A DNA stretch of 19,251 nt from LMDS01 sp039930465 (GTDB lineage: Bacteria > Pseudomonadota > Gammaproteobacteria > Burkholderiales > Burkholderiaceae_C). A program made the translations under genes and the position numbers. Numbering within the stretch: position 1 is the first letter of the stretch; each line of letters opens with the position of its first letter. Below the pieces are notes generated by a model. That model made no database searches, had not been told where the DNA came from, and was given only the letters and a program-made list of their open reading frames with translations. The DNA is taken from contig JBDTTU010000084.1 in NCBI GenBank assembly GCA_039930465.1, positions 1 to 19,251 of the forward strand. Direction: 5' to 3'. Positions 1 to 7,327 of the stretch are shown here, piece by piece.

Positions 1-179
1 ACGAAGTGCTGCTGCGCGTGGCCAAGGGTTACACGCTGCCCGAGATCGGCGTGCAACTGAACCTGTCGCGCCACACGATCGCCGACTACGTGAAGCAGAT
101 CTACCGCAAGCTCAACGTGAGCTCGCGGGCCGAAGCGGCGCTCGAAGCGCAGCGCCTCGGGCTGTTCCGCCGCGCATGA
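1..179 (+). CDS. LuxR/NarL-family response regulator, C-terminal HTH (partial, 5' end outside window)
   Basis: Only the last 58 residues are present, in the frame starting at base 3 and ending at the TGA at 177-179. They form a typical LuxR/FixJ C-terminal DNA-binding helix-turn-helix: a scaffold helix (EVLLRVAKGY), the recognition part (LPEIGVQLNLSRHTIADYVK), then the signature IYRKLNVSSRAEA. The ending LFRRA is short, so this is the natural C-terminus. Such domains bind promoter DNA after phosphorylation of an N-terminal receiver, but the receiver lies outside the window, so response regulator versus stand-alone LuxR protein cannot be decided. The stop codon overlaps the ruvA start (ATGA), implying co-transcription and coupled translation. 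The assignment to the HTH superfamily is firm; the target genes are unknown. Confidence 0.85.
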   Translation, partial: EVLLRVAKGYTLPEIGVQLNLSRHTIADYVKQIYRKLNVSSRAEAALEAQRLGLFRRA

Positions 180-748
180 TCGGAAGACTCACCGGCACGC
201 TCGCGGGCAAATCGCCACCGCAGATCCTTGTCGACGTGAACGGTGTCGGCTACGAGGTCGACGTGCCGATGAGCAGTTTTTACAACCTACCTGCGCTCGG
301 CGAGCGGGTGGTGCTGCTGACGCATTTCGTGGTGCGCGAAGACGCCCAGCTGCTGTTCGGTTTTCTCACCGTTGAGGAACGCGCGACCTTCCGCCTGCTC
401 GTGAAGATCTCGGGCATCGGCCCGCGCATGGCGCTGTCGCTGCTCTCCGGCCTGAGCATCAACGAACTGGCCCAGGCCGTGAGCCTGCAGGAAAGCGCGC
501 GGCTTGTGAAGGTGCCCGGCATCGGCAAAAAAACCGCCGAACGGCTGCTGCTCGAACTGAAGGGCAAGCTCGGCGATTCGCTCGCCGCGCCGGCCAGCGT
601 GAACAGCGGCACGCAGGGCGACATCCTGCAGGCGCTGGTGGCGCTGGGTTACAGCGACCGCGAGGCGGCGGCCGCGCTCAAGGCGCTGCCGGCCGACGTG
701 GCGGTGGGCGACGGCATCAAGCTGGCGCTGCGCGCGCTCGCCAAATAG
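176..748 (+). CDS. ruvA: Holliday junction branch migration complex subunit RuvA
   Basis: RuvA tetramers clamp the four-way Holliday junction and load RuvB hexamers, which drive branch migration before RuvC cleavage. The 190-residue length is normal for the family. Domain I (about residues 1-62) starts with the canonical MIGRL and contains the acidic-pin pair E55-D56 (VVREDAQLLFGF). Domain II holds two helix-hairpin-helix motifs, around 76-90 (KISGIGPRMAL) and 110-124 (LVKVPGIGKKTAERL). The C-terminal RuvB-binding domain is about 147-190 (DILQALVALGYSDREAAAAL). The ATG at 176 overlaps the stop of the upstream regulator as ATGA, and I see no Shine-Dalgarno sequence, so translation is probably coupled. 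RuvA is unusual here in that ruvB is not adjacent: a minus-strand copper block of 4.7 kb lies between them. Neither ruvC nor its remnants are visible. Confidence 0.97.
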   Translation: MIGRLTGTLAGKSPPQILVDVNGVGYEVDVPMSSFYNLPALGERVVLLTHFVVREDAQLLFGFLTVEERATFRLLVKISGIGPRMALSLLSGLSINELAQAVSLQESARLVKVPGIGKKTAERLLLELKGKLGDSLAAPASVNSGTQGDILQALVALGYSDREAAAALKALPADVAVGDGIKLALRALAK

Positions 749-787
749 CGGCTCAGCCGACCGCCGTGCCGCCCCAGGCCGGCTGAA

Positions 788-831
788 CACCCGCCCGGCG
801 GGTGGTGCCGGTACGCCGGTGCCGGGTGCCC
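788..831. terminator. Candidate bidirectional terminator hairpins between ruvA and the copper chaperone gene
   Basis: The two converging genes stop at 748 and 836, leaving 87 bases. In this gap, 788-804 reads CACCCGCCCGGCGGGTG, a perfect inverted repeat (CACCCG/CGGGTG stem around a CCCGG loop). A weaker hairpin follows around 809-822 (CCGG/CCGG arms). There is no convincing T-run on either side, so a classic intrinsic terminator is not proven. The convergent placement and strong stem support a role in separating the two transcripts. Confidence 0.4.
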
Positions 832-835
832 CGTC

Positions 836-1297
836 TCAGTGTTTCATGCTGTGGTCGGCGCCGGGCGCTTCGACCTTCACGTCCACCGTCACCTCGCCGG
901 CCTTCTCGAATTTCAGCTTCACCGGGAAGCTGTCGCCAAGCTTTAGCGGCGCTTTCAGGCCGATGAACATCACGTGGTAACCGCCGGGCTTGAGCTCGAC
1001 GGTCTTGCCGGCCGGAAGCTCGATGCCGTCGACCTGGCGCATCTTCATCACGTCGCCTTCCATCTTCATCTCGTGCAGCTCGACGGACTTCGACACCTCG
1101 GCGCTCAGCGACAGCAGCTTGTCGTTGCCGCCGGCGTTGACGAACTTCATGAAACCACCGCCGGTCGGCTGCCCCGCCGCCGTGGCGCGGGCGTACGGGT
1201 GGCCGATGGTGATGGCGCCGAGCTTGAATTCGTGGGCGTGGGCGGCGAAGGCAGCCAGCGCAAGTGCGGTGCCGGAGATCAGGTTTTTCAGGGTCAT
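836..1297 (-). CDS. Periplasmic copper chaperone, PCu(A)C family
   Basis: A 153-residue exported protein of the PCu(A)C (DUF461) family, whose members bind Cu(I) in the periplasm and deliver it to cuproproteins such as the CuA site of cytochrome oxidase. The copper motif H-X10-M-X21-H-X-M is perfect: H75, M86, H108 and M110. The N-terminus (MTLKNLISGTALALAAFAAHA) is a Sec signal peptide; cleavage after AHA would leave histidine as the first mature residue. The C-terminal tail (DHSMKH) adds further His and Met. I chose the ATG at 1297 because AAGGAG lies 7 bases upstream and the signal peptide begins there; an upstream in-frame ATG at 1345 would overlap the receptor gene and add a non-signal-like extension. 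It is the last gene of the copper block, 37 bases after the TonB receptor stop. Confidence 0.93.
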   Translation of the reverse strand: MTLKNLISGTALALAAFAAHAHEFKLGAITIGHPYARATAAGQPTGGGFMKFVNAGGNDKLLSLSAEVSKSVELHEMKMEGDVMKMRQVDGIELPAGKTVELKPGGYHVMFIGLKAPLKLGDSFPVKLKFEKAGEVTVDVKVEAPGADHSMKH

Positions 1298-1334
1298 GGA
1301 ATGGCTCCTTGGGGATGTGGTTGTCGAAGGGAAA

Positions 1335-3683
1335 TCAGAGGTCATAGCGCAGCTCGGCGCTGTACGTGCGCTGCGTGTACGGGTGGAAAGCCCAGTAGGT
1401 CTTGTTGCCGAGATTGTCGATGCCGGCGCTGAGCTTCCACTGCTTGCTCACGCGGTACTGCACCCGCATGTCGGCAACGAGAAAACTGCTGACTCCGGTA
1501 TAGGTGAATCCATTCGGGTCGCTGTTGTCGAGCGTGCCGTACTGTCGGCCGCTGTAGCGCACGCCGCCGGTGAACGACCACGCCTCATCGAGCCGGTAGG
1601 TGGCCAGCAGATTGGCGCGCCACTTCGGCACGCGCGGCTGCCACTGGCCGACGCTGGCCGGGAACTTGTCGTTCTTCGTGATGATGGAGTCGGCCCAGGT
1701 CAGGCTGGTGCCGAGTTCCAGGCCCTGGATGCCGACGTCGTTCGCCTGCGCGGCGAGTTCGATGCCGTTGGTGCGCATCGCATCGACGTTCTGGATGTTC
1801 GTCACGTTGGGCGTGACGCTCACATTGGTCTGCGAGTACAGCGCGTCTTGCGTGCGCTCGTGGAAAAGCGTCGCACGCCACTGGCTGTTGCCCAGTGAAC
1901 GCTCGGCCGTGAGTTCACCGGTCCACGACTTTTCGGCTTTCAGGTTCGGGTCGTTGTTGACCAGGGTGCCGGCGCTGATCGAACCCTGGTACAGCTCGGC
2001 CACCGTGGGCAGGCGAATCGCACGGCCGACCGAGGCCTTGAAGGTCCATTCGTCACCCGGTGAAAACGACAGTGCCAGCTTGGGCGACAGGTGCGATTCG
2101 CTGCGCGGCGCGAACGCGGTCGTGGTGGTGGCGTCGGCAATGCTGCCGTTGAAGGCGCGCCAGTCTTCGAAGCGCGCACCGACCACGGCCTTCCACTGCG
2201 GGCTGAAGCGCCACGCGTCTTGCGCCCAGGCGCTCATCAGTTCGGTGTTGCCGTTGAAGGCCGAAAAGCGCGTGCCGGCTTCGCCACCGCGCCAGTCGGT
2301 GGTGTTCGAGACCAACGTGCGCAGCTTGAACGCGTCGCGCTGCAGGCCGGCTTCGACGATGTGTTCGCCTTGCACGCCTTGCGGCCGCCAGGTGCTCTTG
2401 AGCGCCAGCGTGTTCCAGCCAGTGCCTTTCAGGTCGGTGATGCGCCCGGCGCCGCCTTGCGCCGCGGCTGGCAGAAAGAGCGTGGGCAGCGGCGCGCGCG
2501 TTTCGTCTTTCGCGTAGTCGTAGACGCTCGCCGTGCCTTCCCAGTCGAGTTCGCCGCGGGTATTGCTCTTCACGCTGATCGCGTGCGTCAGGTGTTCGAG
2601 CGTCGCGCGGCTCGGTGCGAAGTCGCTTCCGCTGAGCGTGTAGTCGCGCCCGTCGATGTTGACCTGGTGGTTGGGCGTGTCGTAGACCGTGTTGCCTGCC
2701 GCGTCGCGCAAATAGCTGCTGAGCTCGCGCTCGGCGCGGTTGCTCCAGTGGCCGAAGGTGTACGACGCCCGCAGCACCGGCGAGAAATCGTAGGCGAGCT
2801 TGAGCTTGGCATGGTCTTGCACCGTGTGCACGCGGTTCGTGTCGCCAAGGATCAGCCAGTCCTGGTTCTTCGGGTTCTTGTCGGCGACGGCACCGGTCAC
2901 CGGCGTGCCGGTGTTGCCGATCACACCGGCCGACACCAGCTTGTTCGCGAACGCGATCGGCTGGCCGGTGCTGTCGAGCCGGTTCACGTTGACCCACCAC
3001 GACCAGCTGCCGTTGCGGCTGCCGATCGAGGCGCTTCCAGCGCCGCCGCTGAAGCGGTCGTCGGTGCCATAGACCTGAAACTGCTGCGTGAACCCCTGCA
3101 GCTTCATGTGAGCCTCGAAGGCCTTGGGCAAGCGCGTGGTGAAGTCGACCACCGCGCCGGCCGAGTTGCCCGAATATGCGGCAGAGAACGGGCCGTAGAG
3201 CACGTCGACACGGTCGATCTCTTCGGGCGTGACCAGGCCCCAGCGCGGCGTGTAGCTCGCGCCGTTGCCGAGCAGGTTCGACAGCAGGATGCCGTCGGCA
3301 TACACCAGCGAGCGTGCGCTGTTGCCGGTGCCCGACGCACGCGTGGCGAGCACCGCGTGGTCGTAGTCGCCGATGTAGCGCTTGCGCACGTTCAGGCTCG
3401 GAAAGTACTTGAGCGCGTCTTCCGCGTCGGTGGCGTTGATGCTCTGCTCGACCTGCGCGCCGCTGATGCTCTGCGTGGTCGTCGGGATCTCGGTCGGCAT
3501 GGTCGCCGGGCGGATGCCGACCACTTCGACGCGGTTGAGCGTCGGCACGGCGGCGGCGACGACCTGGCGGGGTTCGTTGTTCGTTGTTTGCGCGCGGCTC
3601 ACCGCAGGCATCGCGAGCAGCGCTGCCGAGGCGAGCGCCGAGAACGGGGAGCGTGAATGGAATCGTTGGCGGGTGATGTTCAT
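1335..3683 (-). CDS. TonB-dependent outer-membrane receptor, probably for copper
   Basis: A 782-residue outer-membrane receptor that would import a ligand using TonB/ExbBD energy. Residues 1-31 are a signal peptide (cleavage near SRA|QT). A TonB-box-like stretch (RVEVVG) lies near 53, and the plug domain spans about 65-170, with typical pieces such as VYADGILL and EEIDRVDVLYGPFSAAY, followed by a 22-strand-type beta-barrel to the C-terminus. The last residues are ELRYDL, so the protein ends in leucine rather than the common terminal aromatic residue. I see no methionine/cysteine cluster like that of the copper receptor OprC. Copper as substrate therefore rests on the neighbours: DUF2946 and PepSY genes upstream, PCu(A)C chaperone downstream. 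Iron chelates or another metal remain possible. The start at 3683 has no clear ribosome site; the gap to the upstream PepSY gene is 41 bases. Confidence 0.9.
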   Translation of the reverse strand: MNITRQRFHSRSPFSALASAALLAMPAVSRAQTTNNEPRQVVAAAVPTLNRVEVVGIRPATMPTEIPTTTQSISGAQVEQSINATDAEDALKYFPSLNVRKRYIGDYDHAVLATRASGTGNSARSLVYADGILLSNLLGNGASYTPRWGLVTPEEIDRVDVLYGPFSAAYSGNSAGAVVDFTTRLPKAFEAHMKLQGFTQQFQVYGTDDRFSGGAGSASIGSRNGSWSWWVNVNRLDSTGQPIAFANKLVSAGVIGNTGTPVTGAVADKNPKNQDWLILGDTNRVHTVQDHAKLKLAYDFSPVLRASYTFGHWSNRAERELSSYLRDAAGNTVYDTPNHQVNIDGRDYTLSGSDFAPSRATLEHLTHAISVKSNTRGELDWEGTASVYDYAKDETRAPLPTLFLPAAAQGGAGRITDLKGTGWNTLALKSTWRPQGVQGEHIVEAGLQRDAFKLRTLVSNTTDWRGGEAGTRFSAFNGNTELMSAWAQDAWRFSPQWKAVVGARFEDWRAFNGSIADATTTTAFAPRSESHLSPKLALSFSPGDEWTFKASVGRAIRLPTVAELYQGSISAGTLVNNDPNLKAEKSWTGELTAERSLGNSQWRATLFHERTQDALYSQTNVSVTPNVTNIQNVDAMRTNGIELAAQANDVGIQGLELGTSLTWADSIITKNDKFPASVGQWQPRVPKWRANLLATYRLDEAWSFTGGVRYSGRQYGTLDNSDPNGFTYTGVSSFLVADMRVQYRVSKQWKLSAGIDNLGNKTYWAFHPYTQRTYSAELRYDL

Positions 3684-3724
3684 GGCAATTTCTGAATGAA
3701 GTTTCCGAGTGGCGGGCTTGCAGC

Positions 3725-5089
3725 TCAAGCCACCGACGAATGAGAAAAACGGCGGTGCCAGACCAGCGCCATCAGTTCGACAGCGATGAACACCGCCAGG
3801 CTGATGCCGAACACCGGCATCAACAGTGCCAGTGCGGCCGTCAGCGGCCACAGCCAGAACGGCACCGCCCGCAGTTGCCGCGCGCCGAGCGCCGGCGCAC
3901 CCATGCGGCGCGCAGGGCGGCGCTTCCACCACATCACGAAGCCCGAGACCACGGCAAAGATCGCGGCGAGTGCAGCGGCGGCGATGAGCACCTGGTTCCA
4001 CACACCGAACTCGGCACGGTGGAACGGAATGCCGACCGCGGTGGCTTTCGAGAGCAGCGGCAGTTCGCGCCAGCCCGAGCGGTACAGCACCTGCCCGTTG
4101 CCGGCATCGATCGCCAGGCTCAGCCGCTGGGTGGGGTCGTCGCGCGCCAGGGTGTCGGCGCGCCATGTTCCCTGCGGGCCTTTGGGCAGCGTCAATTGCA
4201 GCGGCGCGCTGATGCCGGCTTGATCACACTCGGCGCAGGCCACTTCGAACACACGCTGCGCGCTCGCGCGCGAAGCGCCAGCGCTAGCCGACGAGCGAAG
4301 TTCGGCGGGCGGCTTCGGGCTGCTCTGGCCGAGCGCTTGCTGTGCTGCGCGAAAGTTGTCGCCGGCGTGGCGCGACCACGTGAGGCCGGTCACCAGCACA
4401 ACGATCAGCAGGGCACTCATCACGACGCCCACGCTCGTGTGCAGATCACGCCAGGTCGCACGGCCGCGGTCGATGCGCGGCAGCAGCGCACGCCAGCCCG
4501 GCCCGCCCTGAGCCGCCGGGCGCGGCCACCACATCGTGATGCCGGTGGCGAACATCAGCAGCATCCAGCTCGCCGCCAGCTCGAGGGGCCAGCGCCAGCC
4601 GTCGCCTTGCAGAAAGCTCGAATGCAGCTTGCGCGCCCAGTTCCTGAAGCGATCGATCTCGGCGAGTTGGCCGACCACTTGCGCACTGGCCGGGTTCACG
4701 TAGACGATGCGGCCCTCGGGCAAGCCGGGCGAGTGTTGCCCCTCGGCAGGGTGGCCGGCGTGTGCGCCGACCGTGGGCATCTGCCGGGCGAACAGCACCT
4801 GCGTCGTTTCGCCCGGCGTGGCGGCAGGAACGATGCTGCGCGCCGACCCGCCGGGCAACGCCGCCGTGGCGGCAGCCAGCTGCGCGTCGAGCGTCTGCAC
4901 GACCGTTGTGGCGGGCACCCGATCGACATCGGCATGCACCCGAGCTTCGATCTGCGGTGTGAACACGTAGAGCAGCCCGGTGAGGGCGGCGAACAAGACC
5001 AGCGGGGCGGTGATGAGCCCGGCCCAGAAGTGCACGCGCCAGAACAGGCGGTGCACGCCGGCGCGGGCCGGCGTTTCGGCAGAAGACAT
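3725..5089 (-). CDS. PepSY-associated transmembrane protein (copper operon; reductase-like)
   Basis: A 454-residue inner-membrane protein of the PepSY-TM family, often paired with TonB receptors and thought to help reduce or release imported metal. Membrane segments are visible at about 21-43, 169-187, 218-238, 366-388 and a long one or two at 411-444. The conserved pieces RLFWRVHFWAGL, RKLHSSFL, WRDLHTSVG and GIPFHRAEFG carry the family histidines. The first periplasmic loop (44-168) contains a His cluster, H110, H113 and H119, and the loop between the third and fourth segments contains a CxxC motif, C285-A-E-C288. Both are candidate metal sites on the periplasmic side. I chose the ATG at 5089 (MSSAETPARAG) because AGGA lies upstream and the longer frame from 5134 adds an unlike extension. 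The gene lies between DUF2946 and the receptor, same strand. The cellular role is inferred from context. Confidence 0.88.
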   Translation of the reverse strand: MSSAETPARAGVHRLFWRVHFWAGLITAPLVLFAALTGLLYVFTPQIEARVHADVDRVPATTVVQTLDAQLAAATAALPGGSARSIVPAATPGETTQVLFARQMPTVGAHAGHPAEGQHSPGLPEGRIVYVNPASAQVVGQLAEIDRFRNWARKLHSSFLQGDGWRWPLELAASWMLLMFATGITMWWPRPAAQGGPGWRALLPRIDRGRATWRDLHTSVGVVMSALLIVVLVTGLTWSRHAGDNFRAAQQALGQSSPKPPAELRSSASAGASRASAQRVFEVACAECDQAGISAPLQLTLPKGPQGTWRADTLARDDPTQRLSLAIDAGNGQVLYRSGWRELPLLSKATAVGIPFHRAEFGVWNQVLIAAAALAAIFAVVSGFVMWWKRRPARRMGAPALGARQLRAVPFWLWPLTAALALLMPVFGISLAVFIAVELMALVWHRRFSHSSVA

Positions 5090-5194
5090 GGAGATCGTCC
5101 TGAACAGGCTGCGGCAAAAACCGCCGGCAGCCACACACGAGGGTCAGTGAGACACGCCTTCTCAGGCGGCGCTCGACAGACCGGCGGGGTGGGT

Positions 5195-5584
5195 TCAGGA
5201 AAGGATAGGAGGCCCGTGCTTGAGCCGCGCCACCCAGGTGGCGCAGGCGTCGGGCGCTTGCGAAGCAGCGTGCGCACGTGGCGCGGGGGACTCGTGGACC
5301 GCCGGGGCTTCGAGCACCAGCGGCGGCTCGGGCGCCGCCAGTGCGGCCAACGCGGTCAGCGCGCAATGATCGCCAGCGTGCTGCGCCATCGGCTCTGGCG
5401 CTGGCTCCTGGCGTTCGCCGTCGAGCGGCACCAGTGATACACCGTAGACCGTGCACACCTCGACCAGCGTCTTGCCCTGCAGCTCGGCCGACGCGCTTGC
5501 CAGAAGTGGCATGGCCGCCTTGAGCAGCAACGCCATCGCAAAAGCCCAGAGGGCCCAGCGTGAGGATGCCTTGTGCAAGTTCAT
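5195..5584 (-). CDS. DUF2946 family protein, possible copper-sensing leader gene
   Basis: A 129-residue protein matching the DUF2946 pattern: N-terminal hydrophobic segment (about 10-33), the VCTVYG motif (C44), a proline-rich linker, then HAGDHC (H69, H73, C74) and a second hydrophobic stretch. A further cysteine is C114. Family members that I know usually carry HCxxC at this point; here the second cysteine is missing (C-A-L-T). In Bordetella a DUF2946 gene (cruR) heads an operon with a TonB receptor and a PepSY protein and works as a copper-responsive upstream reading frame; by position this gene could do the same, or encode a small copper-binding membrane protein. The ATG at 5584 is chosen because the hydrophobic N-terminus starts there; no clear ribosome site precedes it. 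The stop is 105 bases before the PepSY start, and ruvB diverges 61 bases upstream. Confidence 0.8.
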   Translation of the reverse strand: MNLHKASSRWALWAFAMALLLKAAMPLLASASAELQGKTLVEVCTVYGVSLVPLDGERQEPAPEPMAQHAGDHCALTALAALAAPEPPLVLEAPAVHESPAPRAHAASQAPDACATWVARLKHGPPILS

Positions 5585-5645
5585 GGGCAGCGATTGTGTC
5601 AGAGCGGCGAGACCGTTGTCGGCAAGCTGCAGCCGATAATGAAGC
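5585..5645. promoter_or_regulatory. Divergent intergenic region between the copper operon and ruvB
   Basis: These 61 bases separate the start codons of the DUF2946 gene (leftward) and ruvB (rightward), so promoters for both transcripts should lie here or reach into the coding regions. I found no convincing -10/-35 pair in either direction and no clear MerR/CueR-type palindrome. Neither start codon has a good Shine-Dalgarno sequence. The region is reported by position, not by recognised motif. Confidence 0.4.
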
Positions 5646-6701
<1,056 letters not shown>

Positions 6702-6720
6702 GAGCCGGCACGGCCCGCGA

Positions 6721-7122
6721 TCAAAGCAAATCTTCGTTCGCGAGTCGGTGGTAACGCACTGCGCAGAGCGCGTCGAACCGTTTGGCGATCTCGGTGATGT
6801 GTTCGGCCGCAGAGTCGTTCGGTGCGTACACGATCAGCCAGCCGGCACCCTGCTCGGCCAACGCCAGGTAGCGCCGCATCAGCGTGATCTCGTAGCCGAA
6901 GCCGGCCGCTTCGCTGGCGGTGCGCACACGTTCGCGCAGGCGCGGGGTGGCCTCGGCGGCCGTGTAGGCAAGGATGTCTTCGTCGGCCGAGCCGGCGCCA
7001 CGCAGCGCCTCGACGGCTTGCGCCGCGACGACGTCGTTCTTGAAGGCGAGAACGATGTGGCCGATGGGGTTGAGGATGCCGGTGCTGTTGCGGATGTCTT
7101 CCTTGCTCAGGCGTTTGCTCAT
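6721..7122 (-). CDS. Hypothetical protein, probable small alpha/beta (ferredoxin-like) domain
   Basis: I do not recognise a named family. The 133-residue product has no signal peptide or membrane segment and only one cysteine. The pattern of predicted elements (HIVLAF strand, DVVAAQAVEALRGAG helix, a charged helix LRERVRTASEAAG, helix EITLMRRYLALAEQG, strand GWLIVYAP, helix SAAEHITEIAKRF, strand ALCAVRYHR) suggests a cytoplasmic ferredoxin-like or stress-protein-like fold. The ATG at 7122 is supported by GGAGA about 6 bases upstream (revcomp of 7128-7133). It follows the Liv genes on the same strand after 205 bases and converges with ruvB. Good codon use and a clear ribosome site support a real gene; function is unknown. 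Confidence 0.75.
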   Translation of the reverse strand: MSKRLSKEDIRNSTGILNPIGHIVLAFKNDVVAAQAVEALRGAGSADEDILAYTAAEATPRLRERVRTASEAAGFGYEITLMRRYLALAEQGAGWLIVYAPNDSAAEHITEIAKRFDALCAVRYHRLANEDLL

Positions 7123-7278
7123 GGCGGTCTCCGTGGGGAACGGAGTGCCATCGTAGTGCCACTCGCATCGGCGCGCCGTCGGACAAGGGCCTGGCGGGCT
7201 GTCGGCGACTGCGTCATTCGAGCTGCGGCAGCAACGAGCGAGCGAGTTCGTTGTGCAGCCCGTCGCGCAACGCGAGGC

Positions 7279-7298
7279 GGCCCGCTGGCCAGCGAGCC
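7279..7298 (-). terminator. Candidate terminator hairpin downstream of livM
   Basis: About 30 bases after the livM stop, the minus-strand RNA can fold GGCUCGCU-GGCC-AGCGGGCC, an 8-bp stem (one U-G pair) with a GGCC loop. There is no T-run after it, so it may act as a 3'-end stabiliser or Rho-associated end. The rest of the 7123-7327 gap contains no other feature that I can name, apart from an in-frame open tail after livM discussed in the findings. Confidence 0.3.
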
Positions 7299-7327
7299 GA
7301 TCCGCGCGCGCTGGTGAGCGTGGCGAT

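Noticed and set aside
2091..3656. Long plus-strand open frame (521 codons) opposite the TonB receptor gene
   Set aside because: It is the antisense of a firmly identified receptor, rich in Arg/Ala/Val with no domain. High GC keeps this frame free of stops.
3684..4166. N-terminal extension of the TonB receptor frame up to 4166
   Set aside because: It overlaps the PepSY gene out of frame and is Arg/Ala-rich; the true signal peptide starts at 3683.
5111..5124. GCGG-CAAAAA-CCGC hairpin between DUF2946 and the PepSY gene as a terminator
   Set aside because: Only a 4-bp stem, no T-run after it, and it lies inside an operon just upstream of a ribosome site. Kept only as a possible weak structure.
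3740..5437. Plus-strand open frame of 565 codons opposite the PepSY and DUF2946 genes
   Set aside because: Covers two real minus-strand genes plus their gap; no recognisable domain, low-complexity Arg/Gln/His composition.
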